NCBI RefSeq assembly: GCF_000376565.1
Contig: NZ_BARG01000063.1
Span: 114,282 to 178,281, forward strand
DNA length: 64,000 bases
Direction: 5' to 3'
Source of the DNA: Streptomyces hokutonensis
Lineage (GTDB): Bacteria; Actinomycetota; Actinomycetes; Streptomycetales; Streptomycetaceae
Shown here piece after piece: positions 24,606-32,569 of the stretch. The notes under the pieces were generated by a model. The model ran no database searches and had not been told where the DNA came from. It saw only the letters and a list, made by a program, of their open reading frames with translations. Each line of letters opens with the position of its first letter. Position 1 is the stretch's first letter. Made by a program: the position numbers and the translations under genes.

Positions 24606-26394
24606 TCACAGTGTGGCGCCGTAGGATCCGGCGCCGTGCGTCACGGCTGCGGTTGTGCCGTCGGCGAGGACTCCGGTGATCCGGAAGTACGTCGTGTCGC
24701 CGTGGACCCGCGGCACGTAGGCCTTGAAGAGGGGGCCCTTGGAGCTCGCGACCGTGCTGACTCGTTCGTAGGTGTGGGTGGACGCGTTCCACTTGTCCAG
24801 CTGGTACTCGGAGATGGTGCCGCAGAGGGTCTCTTCGTCGCAGGTCCACTGGACGTATCCGAGAGTGCCCACGGTGTCGGGGTTGGCGATGGTGAGCGGG
24901 CCGGTGTCCGTGCCGCGGGCGTCGTCGGGCCTGTTGTCGGGCTCGGTGACGGTGGCCGTGGAGGCGTCGGCCCAGGGGATGTGGTTGTCCCAGCGGTCGA
25001 GCGCCGCGACGAAGAAGGTCACCGTCTCGCCGTCCAGGGGACCTGCGCACAGCAGCTCGTCCGGTATGTCCCTGTCAGGGAACGTCGACCCGGCGTCGCT
25101 GCACCCGGTGGTGTCGTAGTGGATGCTGCCGTCGGGCCGCTGGACGACGCGGGCGGCGACGTAGTGCAGGCCGCTCTCGGCGGGGGCGCCCCAGCTCAGC
25201 ACGATGCCGTCCGCCCGCGGGGTCGCGGTCAGGCCGGTGAGCGCGGGCGGGGGAACGCTGTCGGGGGTCACCGTGACCGGCTCCGACATCGGGGACACGT
25301 TGCCGGCGGCATCGGTGACCACGGCGGCGTAGGTGTAGGTCGTGCCGTCGAACGCCGGCAGTGCGTCCGTGAAGGTCTCGATCGACGGTGAGGCCGCCGT
25401 CACCGTCGCGAGGAGGTCGGGGTTGTCGCCGAGGCTGTCGCCGGTGGAGCGGTAGAGCTTGAGGGTGCCGCCGGTGCGCAGCTCGTTCTGGGTGCGCTCG
25501 CTGGGCTGGTCCCAGCTGATGTCGAGGGAGCTGGCCGTCCCCGACTTGTGGGCCACGGCGAGGACGGGTGCCGTCGGAACGACGGTGTCGGGCGGGGTGA
25601 CCGTCAGGACGGGGGTCCGCTCGGACACGTTCCCCGCGCGGTCGGTGGCCTGGACGACGTACTGGCGTCGCCTGCCGTCGGATGTCACGTCGGGGTCGGT
25701 CCACGTGGTCTTGTTGGTCGGCCCCATGGAGATCCAGCCACCGTCCGCGACCTGTCGGTACACCTGATACGGATAGGCGGCGAGATCCATCTCCTTGTTG
25801 AGCGCCCAGGTGACGGTGGTGGAGCCGGCGCGTTTGTCGTACGCCGCCTTCGTCCCCGCGGGCGCGAGCGGGGCGACGTCGTCCGGGCCCGAAGTGCCGG
25901 GCGTGTAGGCGAACTTGACGGCGGCGGAGCCGGTCCAGTTGACGTAGTCGACGCGGAGGACGTGGGTGCCGCGGGGGATGGTGAGGGCGACGGTCTTGGA
26001 GACGGTGGCGGTGCCGTTCTTCCACAGGTCGATCTTGCGTACGCCGTCGAGGTAGACGCGGATGCCGTCCTGCCCGGACGCGGTGAACGCGAAGGGCCCG
26101 CCGGAGCCGAAGTCACGGGTCACGGGTCACGGTCCAGCGGACGCCGAAGTTGTCCTTGCCTACGCCGGAGACGCCGGGCGCGTTGGTGCCCCAGTTCTCG
26201 CTGACCGCCGTGTCGCAGTCCGTGCGCTTCGCCGCACCCGAGAAGGCGGTGTTCGCGAAGACCTGCCGGGTGTAGGTGTTCGTCGTGCAGGTCGCCGCCG
26301 ACGCCGACGAGGTGGCCACCGCGGCGAGACCGCCCGTCAGCACGGTCACCACCGCGGTCGCGGCGGCCAGACGGGATCTTCCGACACTGCTCAC
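24606..26394 (-). pseudogene. Secreted PA14/fibronectin type III protein split by a frameshift
   Basis: The GTG at 26394 begins a 93-codon frame with a signal peptide (residues 1-34, ending SASA) and the start of a PA14-like domain, which ends prematurely at TGA 26113. The rest, 24606 to about 26130, continues the PA14 domain (FTASGQDGIRVYLDGVRKID) and then three to four fibronectin type III modules in a different frame. The break is at three tandem copies of GTCACGG (26112-26132); removing one copy joins both frames into about 593 residues. Such proteins are usually secreted carbohydrate- or wall-associated. Either a real pseudogene, a phase-variable gene or a sequencing error. Confidence 0.8.
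26112..26132. repeat. Three perfect tandem copies of a 7-bp unit at the frameshift
   Basis: GTCACGG occurs three times in a row. Two copies keep the PA14/fibronectin reading frame open (TVTRDF); the third shifts it by one base. This is a classic strand-slippage site. Confidence 0.95.
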
Positions 26395-26693
26395 TGAGTC
26401 CCCTTTTGGACACGTGGCTGCCCCGCAGGCAGTCCTACCGGAACAGGGGATTCATGAGAGCAGCCTGTGGTTTGTACGGCCAAACGGTTTCTTGGCGCTT
26501 TCGACGACAGGGCATCGGGTGACTGCTTTGATTTGCGCCGCTTCGCCCCGACTACGGCCGACAGACCCACCTGTTCGCGACGTCCAAGCCCGCGTCAGCA
26601 GTGGCAACCAGGCCTCCTCGCCTGGCTGTTGCCACAGGAACACCCATAGAAAATCGGTGGCCGCCCGACCCGGCCGACCCCACGCTGTACGCC
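26395..26693. other. Intergenic region between divergent genes, with one hairpin
   Basis: About 300 bp without a supportable gene. GTGGCAACCAGGC at 26601-26613 pairs with GCCTGG and GTTGCCAC to 26635 (one 3-nt bulge), forming a strong hairpin about 60 nt before the DUF4291 start. Nothing else stands out; promoters for both divergent genes must lie here but none is recognisable. Confidence 0.4.
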
Positions 26694-27287
26694 ATGGAAC
26701 AACCGCGACACACGATCCGTGCGGCCTACTCGGAGAGCACGATCACCGTCTATCAGGCGTACTCCCCCGAGATCGGCCTGCCCGCCGTCCGCGACGGCCG
26801 TTTCTCCGCCGGGTGGAAGCGGGACAGGATGACGTGGATCAAGCCGTCGTTCCTGTGGATGATGTACCGCTGCGGCTGGGGTGCGAAGGAGGGGCAGGAG
26901 ACGGTTCTCGCCGTCGAGATCAGCCGTGACGGCTTCGAGTGGGCGCTGCGCAACGCGTGTCTGTCGAGCTACGTCCGCGGGGTGCACCCCGACCGAGCAG
27001 CCTGGCAGCGTCAGTTGAAGCGCGCGCCCACCCGCGTCCAGTGGGACCCCGAGCGGGACCTGCGCCTCCAGCCCCTGCCGTACCGATCCCTGCAACTGGG
27101 GCTCTCCGGCGAGGCCGTACGGCGCTACGCGGACGAGTGGACGGTCGCCATCCGCGACGTGACTCCGCTCGCCCATCGTCTCCACGCGCTCGTCAGCCGT
27201 GGGGAGTTGGACTCCGCCACGCGGCTGCTGCCCCAGGAACTTCCTTATCCCGCTGGAGCGGAATCGCTTGCCCACCTCCTGGAATGA
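26694..27287 (+). CDS. DUF4291 family protein
   Basis: A 197-residue cytosolic protein matching the DUF4291 family over its whole length: ITVYQAYSPEIG near the N-terminus, WIKPSFLWMMYRCGWG at about 50-65, and VQWDPERDLRL and the closing LLPQELPYP. The ATG at 26694 begins the conserved region but has no clear ribosome binding site. Molecular function is unknown; resemblance to nucleotide-binding or ADP-ribosyl-related folds has been suggested for relatives, without direct support here. A degraded second copy of its 3' end lies at 27706-27825. Confidence 0.85.
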   Translation: MEQPRHTIRAAYSESTITVYQAYSPEIGLPAVRDGRFSAGWKRDRMTWIKPSFLWMMYRCGWGAKEGQETVLAVEISRDGFEWALRNACLSSYVRGVHPDRAAWQRQLKRAPTRVQWDPERDLRLQPLPYRSLQLGLSGEAVRRYADEWTVAIRDVTPLAHRLHALVSRGELDSATRLLPQELPYPAGAESLAHLLE

Positions 27288-27324
27288 CGGGCCGGCTCGC
27301 ACGACAGCCGACCGCGGCCGAAGG

Positions 27325-27702
27325 ATGAGCGGCGACCTCGACGGAGACCGAGACAGGCTCTCCGCGCTGTGGCGGCGCCAGTTCCCGAAGGGGCCTCCCG
27401 TCGCCCACGAACTGCGCGCCGCGTACAGCGACCGCTGGGTGCGTTTCCACAGCCTCCCGGGCTCGAAGCGCTATCCGGAGACCGGGGACGAGTACGCCGT
27501 CGTCCTCCACCGGTGCAACACGGTCCGGGCAGGAACTCCCGCCGGAGCGACACGAGACGCACCCCAAGGCACCCGACGGATGACGCTCGCGTACGACGAC
27601 GATCGCGAGGTCGCGGACGTCATCGCGGCGAGTCCCGAAGAACGGGACCGGCTGCGCGAGAGTCACCGTGACTGGCTGCCTCGCCATCCGAGCGGCCTTT
27701 GA
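27325..27702 (+). CDS. DUF3885-like protein with apparent internal deletion
   Basis: A 125-residue frame. The first 65 residues (FPKGPPVAHELR, DRWVRFHSLPGSKRYP, EYAVVLHRCNTV) match the N-terminus of DUF3885 proteins, and the last 40 (ADVIAASPEERDRLRESHRD, then WLPRHPSGL) match their C-terminus. The family is usually near 190-200 residues, so about 60-70 residues from the middle appear to be missing while the frame stays open. It is followed directly by the DUF4291 remnant. It is probably a non-functional, internally deleted gene, though a short product could still be made. Confidence 0.6.
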   Translation: MSGDLDGDRDRLSALWRRQFPKGPPVAHELRAAYSDRWVRFHSLPGSKRYPETGDEYAVVLHRCNTVRAGTPAGATRDAPQGTRRMTLAYDDDREVADVIAASPEERDRLRESHRDWLPRHPSGL

Positions 27703-27705
27703 GCA

Positions 27706-27825
27706 AAACCTCTCCGGAGAGGCCGTACGGCGCGTGAGATGAACGCGCCGGTGGGCAGCGGCCGGCTCGACTCGGCGGCGCGACTGCTGCCCCCGGAGCC
27801 GGCCTACCCCATGGCCATCGAAGCG
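27706..27825 (+). pseudogene. Remnant of a second DUF4291 gene (C-terminal end)
   Basis: CTCTCCGGAGAGGCCGTACG from 27711 matches the intact DUF4291 gene (LSGEAVRR) with one change, then hits TGA. After a gap, a segment encoding GRLDSAARLLPPEPAYP (about 27758-27810) matches the end of the intact gene (GELDSATRLLPQELPYP). The intervening 70 bp of the intact gene are missing. It overlaps the start of the intergenic space and the 3' end of the convergent msrA. Confidence 0.75.
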
Positions 27826-27827
27826 GC

Positions 27828-28340
27828 TCAGCCCTCCGCGCGTGCCGGCAGCCGCCAGCCCGGGCGGGGGAAGTGGCAGGTGTAGCCGTCCGGGTAACGC
27901 TGCAGGTAGTCCTGGTGCTCGGGCTCGGCCTCCCAGAAGGGGCCGACCGGCTCCACCTCGGTGACGACCTTGCCGGGCCACAGGCCGGAGGCGTCCACGT
28001 CGGCGATCGTGTCCTCGGCGATGCGCTTCTGCTCGTCGTCGACGTAGTAGATCGCCGAGCGGTAGCTGAGGCCGATGTCGTTGCCCTGGCGGTTCTTGGT
28101 GCTCGGGTCGTGGATCTGGAAGAAGAACTCCAGGAGCGCGCGGTAGTCGGTCTTCTCGGGGTCGTAGAGGATCTCTATGGCCTCCGCGTGCGTGCCGTGG
28201 TTGCGGTAGGTCGCGTTCTCCACGTCACCGCCGGTGTATCCGACGCGGGTCGCCGTCACGCCCGGGAGCCGGCGGATCAGCTCCTCCATCCCCCAGAAAC
28301 ATCCGCCCGCCAGTACGGCCCTCTGCGTCTGCGCAGCCAT
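27828..28340 (-). CDS. msrA: Peptide methionine sulfoxide reductase MsrA (short form)
   Basis: A 170-residue MsrA with catalytic Cys14 in AGGCFWGMEE and the conserved RNHGTHAEAIEI and QGNDIGLSYRSAIYY stretches. The ATG at 28340 has GGAGG 7 nt upstream; an in-frame ATG 11 codons earlier does not. The C-terminal YTCHFPRPGW lacks the GYCG resolving-cysteine tail of the long form, so reduction probably follows a different thiol path. Only about 35% similar by eye to the MsrA at 22.8 kb, so this is not a recent duplicate. Confidence 0.92.
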   Translation of the reverse strand: MAAQTQRAVLAGGCFWGMEELIRRLPGVTATRVGYTGGDVENATYRNHGTHAEAIEILYDPEKTDYRALLEFFFQIHDPSTKNRQGNDIGLSYRSAIYYVDDEQKRIAEDTIADVDASGLWPGKVVTEVEPVGPFWEAEPEHQDYLQRYPDGYTCHFPRPGWRLPARAEG

Positions 28341-28476
28341 CGCGATACCTCCACTTTCTGTCGGCTCGGTCACCCACAGTCCACAACGCGCGGGGACGCC
28401 CCGCGATTCCGTACCCCGCGCACCGGCCGGAATGCCGTACGACTGGACGGCCGCGCGGCCGCGCTCCCCGTCACCC

Positions 28477-29568
28477 TCAGTACCGCGCCGCGCTCTCGAG
28501 CAGCGGCGGATACACGGCGCTCGGCACTCCGTCGACCGTCGCGCCCGCGTACTTGAGCATGGTCCCGACCTGCTGGTTGAGGTCGTGGGGGAAGTTGAGG
28601 GTGGGTGCGGACGCGTCGTCGAGGGCGGCCGTCTGGGCCGGGGTGAGCCGGAGGTCCAGGGCGGCGAGGTTGGCTTCGAGGTGGGACAGGGTGCGGGGAC
28701 CGATGAGGGTGGAGGTGACGCCGGGGCGGGAAAGGACCCAGGACAGCGCGGTGGCCGCGGAGGTCGCGCCCGCCTGCTCGGCCACCTCGGCGAGGGCGTC
28801 GATCACCTTGAACTGGGCGGCAGTCGGGGCGCCGAGGACGGCGGAGCGCCTGGTGTCGGCGGGAGTCGACTGGGTGCGGGTGTATTTCCCGGACAGGTAG
28901 CCGCTCTTGAGCGGGCTCCACGGCAGGACGCCCATCCCCGCGTCCTGGGCCAGCGGGATCAGCTCGCCCTCGATGGTGCGTTCCAGGAGGGAGTACTCCA
29001 TCTGGAGTGCGGTGATGGGCGTCCAGTCGCGCAGCAGCGCCATGGTGTGGGCCTTCGCGGTGAACCAGGCGGGGGTGTCGGAGAAGCCGACGTAGCGGAT
29101 CCTGCCCGCCGTCACCAGGTCGTCCAGGGTGCGCAGGGTCTCCTCGACCGGTGTGGAACGGTCGTGGTTGTGCAGCCAGTACAGGTCGATGTAGTCGGTG
29201 CGCAGGCGGCGCAGCGAGTCCTCGACCTGGCCGAGGATCGCCTTGCGGCTCGCGCCGCCGCCGTTGGGGTCGCCGAGGTGGAGGTTGCCGTAGAACTTGG
29301 TGGCGAGGACCAGACGGTCGCGCAGGCCGGGGCGGGCGGCGAGGAAGTCGCCGAGGATCGCCTCGGAGTGGCCGTTGGTGTAGAAGTTCGCGGTGTCGAC
29401 GAAGTTGCCGCCGCGGTCGAGGTAGGCCTGGAGGATCTTCTCGGACTCCTCGACGCCGGTGCCGAAGCCGCCGTCCTCGCCGAAGTTCATCGCCCCGAGG
29501 CAGAAGGGGCTGACCTTGAGACCGGACCGGCCGAGACCGACGTACGAGTCGAGTGCGTCGAATGACAT
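28477..29568 (-). CDS. Aldo/keto reductase
   Basis: A 363-residue NADPH-dependent oxidoreductase with a TIM-barrel AKR fold. The catalytic tetrad is visible: Asp58 (FVDTA), Tyr63 (NFYTNG), Lys91 (ATKFYG) and His133 (WLHNHD). The cofactor motif is GVTSTLIGPRTLSHLEANLA near residue 285. It reduces carbonyl compounds; the real substrate is unknown. GGAG lies 7 nt before the ATG. It is divergent from an AraC regulator, with paired direct repeats between them, so it is very probably the regulated target. Confidence 0.92.
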   Translation of the reverse strand: MSFDALDSYVGLGRSGLKVSPFCLGAMNFGEDGGFGTGVEESEKILQAYLDRGGNFVDTANFYTNGHSEAILGDFLAARPGLRDRLVLATKFYGNLHLGDPNGGGASRKAILGQVEDSLRRLRTDYIDLYWLHNHDRSTPVEETLRTLDDLVTAGRIRYVGFSDTPAWFTAKAHTMALLRDWTPITALQMEYSLLERTIEGELIPLAQDAGMGVLPWSPLKSGYLSGKYTRTQSTPADTRRSAVLGAPTAAQFKVIDALAEVAEQAGATSAATALSWVLSRPGVTSTLIGPRTLSHLEANLAALDLRLTPAQTAALDDASAPTLNFPHDLNQQVGTMLKYAGATVDGVPSAVYPPLLESAARY

Positions 29569-29643
29569 GAAAGTGCTCCTGCGGAGAGTGGGCGGGAAAC
29601 CGACTCCTCGATCACACCACCGTGAGCAGGTACGTTGTTAGGG

Positions 29644-29675
29644 CGATCCTGTCGGGTGCTTGCACGATCCTGTCG
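29644..29675. promoter_or_regulatory. Direct-repeat operator for the AraC regulator
   Basis: CGATCCTGTCG occurs twice, at 29644-29654 and 29665-29675, an exact 21-bp period (two helical turns). AraC-type proteins bind such directly repeated half-sites on one face of DNA. The pair lies between the divergent aldo/keto reductase and AraC genes, close to the AraC start. Confidence 0.75.
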
Positions 29676-29696
29676 ACTTGAGAGGTGGGTACGCGC

Positions 29697-30596
29697 GTGG
29701 ACCCTCACGCCCTCCTGGGCGAACTGCGTGCCCTGATCGACCGGCACGCCGACCGTGGGCCCCTCGCCGTCGACGGTCTGCTGCTGACCCGGGCGGTCCG
29801 GCCCGAGGAGCCGAGCGCGAGTCTCGCCCGTCCGGTGCTGGCGGTCGTCGCGCAGGGCTCGAAGCGGCTCACCCTGGGCGACCGCGTCCATGACTACGGG
29901 GCCGGGCAGTATCTCGTCGTCTCGGTCGACCTGCCGGTTGCCGGACACTACACACAGGCCGGCCCCGAAGTACCCTTCCTCGCCTGCGGGTTCACCCTCG
30001 AACCCGCGAAGATCGCCGCACTGCTCCTGGAGGCCGGCGCCGACCCGCTCCCCCGCAGGGCGGCCCCGCACGGCCTCGCCGTGTGCGACGCGCCCGCCGA
30101 ACTCCTCGACGCGACGGTCCGGTTGCTACGGCTGCTCGACCGTCCCGGCGACGCGCAGGTGCTCGCGCCGTTGATCGAGAAGGAGATCCTGTGGCGGCTG
30201 ATCACCGGTGAACAGGGCGCTCTCGTACGGCAGATCGGGCTCGCCGACAGTCAACTCACCCATATCGGCAGGGCCATTCGCTGGATCCGGGACCACCACA
30301 CGGAGACGCTCCGCATCGAGGACCTGGCCCGCCTGGCCGGCATGAGCGCCTCCCCCTTCCACCGGCACTTCCGCGCGGTGACGGCGCTGACCCCGATCCA
30401 GTACCAGAAGCGGATCCGCTTGCAGGAGGCCCGGCTGCTGCTGATGAGCGGCGCGCGGGACATCGCCGACATCGGTTTCGCGGTCGGCTACGACAGCGCG
30501 TCCCAGTTCAGCCGCGAATACCGCCGCGCGTTCGGCAGACCGCCGGGGCAGGACGCGCTGCGGCTGCGGGGCGAGGCGGCGCCCTCACCCCTATGA
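29697..30596 (+). CDS. AraC family transcriptional regulator
   Basis: A 299-residue protein. The N-terminal AraC_N domain (about 1-165, with VVAQGSKRLTLGDRVHDYGA) is the type found in regulators next to oxidoreductases. The C-terminal double helix-turn-helix covers about 190-290, including the LARLAGMSASPFHRHFRAVT first motif and the IGFAVGYDSASQFSREYRR signature. The GTG at 29697 is preceded by AGAGGTGGG; an in-frame GTG four codons earlier is less well placed. It likely activates the divergent aldo/keto reductase gene and controls itself through the direct repeats. Confidence 0.9.
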   Translation: MDPHALLGELRALIDRHADRGPLAVDGLLLTRAVRPEEPSASLARPVLAVVAQGSKRLTLGDRVHDYGAGQYLVVSVDLPVAGHYTQAGPEVPFLACGFTLEPAKIAALLLEAGADPLPRRAAPHGLAVCDAPAELLDATVRLLRLLDRPGDAQVLAPLIEKEILWRLITGEQGALVRQIGLADSQLTHIGRAIRWIRDHHTETLRIEDLARLAGMSASPFHRHFRAVTALTPIQYQKRIRLQEARLLLMSGARDIADIGFAVGYDSASQFSREYRRAFGRPPGQDALRLRGEAAPSPL

Positions 30597-30650
30597 CTCC
30601 GGACGCCAAAAGCGTGTGACAGCGCCGCGGCGACGGGCTTTGATGCGTTG

Positions 30651-31409
30651 GTGAGCGAGCCGAGCAAGCCCAGGTCCAGCACTTTCCTGATCGGCGGAGG
30701 ATGGGGTACCCCCGTCGTCTACGAGCCCTTCCTGCGCGCCGCGGGTGGCTCCGCCCGTTCCGCGCCCCGCATCGCCTGCGTGATCGTCGACGAGGGCGAG
30801 GGCGACGGGGACCGTCAATTCGCGCGCTACGACGCCGTGTTGAGGGCCGCCGCCGACTGCACACCCGTACCGTCGCTCGTGCCGATCGGCGGGCGCTTCG
30901 ACCTCGACGCGGTCTCGGACGTGGACGGGCTGCTGGTGTGCGGCGGGCTGACCCCCGCCTACCAGGACGCCTTCGCGGACTGTCTCGACCTGTTGCCCGG
31001 CCTTCTCGCCGAGCGGCGCGTCCCGTACGCCGGGTTCTCCGCCGGGGCCGCGCTCGCCGCGCGGTCGGCCGTCGTCGGCGGGTGGTTGCTGGACGGCGTT
31101 CCGGTGTGCCCGGAGGACACGGCCGAGGACCTCGAAGAGATCGCCGTACGGCCGGGGTTGGGGCTCGCGCCCTTCGCGGTGGACGCGCACGCGGCGCAGT
31201 GGGGGACGCTGCCGCGGTTGATCGCCGCCGTCGGCCGCCATCGGCTCCCGCACGGTGTCGCCCTCGACGAGAACACCCTCGTCGAGGTGGCGGCGGACGG
31301 ACGTGCGCATGTCTCCGGGCCGGGGCGGGCGCACTCGGTGCGGCCGGCGGCGGACGGCGGTGTGCTCGTACGGTCCTATGGCGCAGGCGAGTCGTTTCTC
31401 GCGCACTGA
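30651..31409 (+). CDS. Peptidase S51-like / type 1 glutamine amidotransferase-fold protein
   Basis: A 252-residue cytosolic protein. Ser130 in YAGFSAGAALA is the nucleophile elbow of the peptidase E/cyanophycinase (S51) clan; GLLVCGGLTPAY at 93-104 is the matching substrate loop, and a His near residue 176 (VDAHAAQ) could complete the triad. It may hydrolyse Asp-containing dipeptides or a related substrate; family members also occur as non-peptidase homologues. The start is a TTG/GTG pair (30648/30651) without a good ribosome binding site, so it is uncertain by one codon. Confidence 0.75.
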   Translation: MSEPSKPRSSTFLIGGGWGTPVVYEPFLRAAGGSARSAPRIACVIVDEGEGDGDRQFARYDAVLRAAADCTPVPSLVPIGGRFDLDAVSDVDGLLVCGGLTPAYQDAFADCLDLLPGLLAERRVPYAGFSAGAALAARSAVVGGWLLDGVPVCPEDTAEDLEEIAVRPGLGLAPFAVDAHAAQWGTLPRLIAAVGRHRLPHGVALDENTLVEVAADGRAHVSGPGRAHSVRPAADGGVLVRSYGAGESFLAH

Positions 31410-31440
31410 GCCCCCCGGCCGACCCACTCCGACGGCAAGT

Positions 31441-31459
31441 TAAGGTAAGCCTTACCTGG
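31441..31459. promoter_or_regulatory. DmdR/IdeR-type iron box
   Basis: TAAGGTAAGCCTTACCTGG is a 19-bp imperfect palindrome that agrees with 13 of 19 positions of the TTAGGTTAGGCTAACCTAA iron-box consensus, and lies 24 bp upstream of the siderophore lipoprotein gene. Iron-loaded DmdR1 would repress the uptake operon here. Confidence 0.8.
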
Positions 31460-31482
31460 CCAGTTTTCAGCGGAGAGTCGGA

Positions 31483-32550
31483 GTGACAGTGACAGTGCGC
31501 GCGTTCAAGAGGAGGGCTGTCACGGCGGTGGCCGCCGTGACCGTCGTCGGGGGGTTGCTGGCCGGGTGCTCGTCCTCCTCCGCCGACAACGATGCCGAGA
31601 AGACGACCGAGGGCTCGCAGAACAAGGTGATCGGCGCCTCGGAGGGCCCGTCCGCCGCACCGAGCACCCTCGCGACCGGCATGGGCGCGGACACCGACAC
31701 CGACGGGACCTTCCCCCGGACCGTCACCCACTTCGAGGGCAGGACGACGATCAAGGCGAAGCCCACGAAGATCGCCGTGCTGAGCACCGGGCAGCTCGAC
31801 GACCTGCTCTCCCTCGGCACCGTCCCTACCGCCACCACCCGCGCCGACAACGCCGGGCTCGTCCCCGACTACCTCGCCGACGCCTTCCCGGCCGACAAGT
31901 CGAAGCTCGCCGCGATGACGGACGCGGGCACCCGCCAGGCACCCAACCTGGAGACGCTCGCCGCCGCCAAGCCCGACCTGATCCTCGCCAACGACTCGCT
32001 CGGCGACCTCTACCCCAAGCTGTCGAAGATCGCGCCTACCGTCGTCACGGCCGGCAACGGCATCAACTGGAAGCGCGACCTGCTGCTCGTCGGCGACGCG
32101 ATCGGCAAGGGCGAGCAGGCGCAGAAGCTGCTCGACGAGATCGTCGAGGACGCGCACGAGAAGGGTGAGGCGCTGTCGAAGACCTCCGTGTCGATGCTGC
32201 GGTTCACGCCCGGCCGGACCCGGATGTTCGGTGTCTCGTCCTTCACCGGTTCCATCGCCGTCGACATGGGGCTCGACCGGCCCAAGTCTCAGCAGTTCAA
32301 GGCGATTTCGCAGGACATCGGCGCGGAGAGCATCGACTCGGCCGACGGTGACTGGATCTTCTACTCGGTACAGGGCGACGCGGGTAGGACGGACGCGGCG
32401 AGCGTCCTCGCCGGACCGCTGTGGAAGTCGATGAAGGCCGTCAAGGCCGGGCACGCGGTGAAGGTCGACGACGACCCCTGGTACCTCAACGCGGGCCCCA
32501 CCGCCGCCCGCCTCGTCGTCCTCCAACTCGCCGAGGACATAAGCAAGTAG
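31483..32550 (+). CDS. Iron-siderophore ABC transporter substrate-binding lipoprotein
   Basis: A 355-residue lipoprotein: signal peptide with lipobox LLAG-C (Cys29), a Ser/Asp-rich linker, then a FepB/BtuF-type periplasmic-binding fold (about 85-355) with IAVLSTGQLDDLLSLG and the LAAAKPDLILAN motif. It captures ferric siderophore outside the membrane and delivers it to the permease pair encoded next. The start is the first of three GTGs in a GTGACA repeat (31483, 31489, 31495); the first has GGAGAG 5 nt upstream. An iron box directly upstream indicates repression by iron. Confidence 0.92.
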   Translation: MTVTVRAFKRRAVTAVAAVTVVGGLLAGCSSSSADNDAEKTTEGSQNKVIGASEGPSAAPSTLATGMGADTDTDGTFPRTVTHFEGRTTIKAKPTKIAVLSTGQLDDLLSLGTVPTATTRADNAGLVPDYLADAFPADKSKLAAMTDAGTRQAPNLETLAAAKPDLILANDSLGDLYPKLSKIAPTVVTAGNGINWKRDLLLVGDAIGKGEQAQKLLDEIVEDAHEKGEALSKTSVSMLRFTPGRTRMFGVSSFTGSIAVDMGLDRPKSQQFKAISQDIGAESIDSADGDWIFYSVQGDAGRTDAASVLAGPLWKSMKAVKAGHAVKVDDDPWYLNAGPTAARLVVLQLAEDISK

Positions 32551-32569
32551 CGAGTTCTTCCACAAGGTC

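Noticed and set aside
23504..27827. An integrated plasmid, prophage or complete IS element in the accessory island
   Set aside because: No integrase, transposase, tRNA attachment site or terminal inverted repeats were found; only decayed genes are present.
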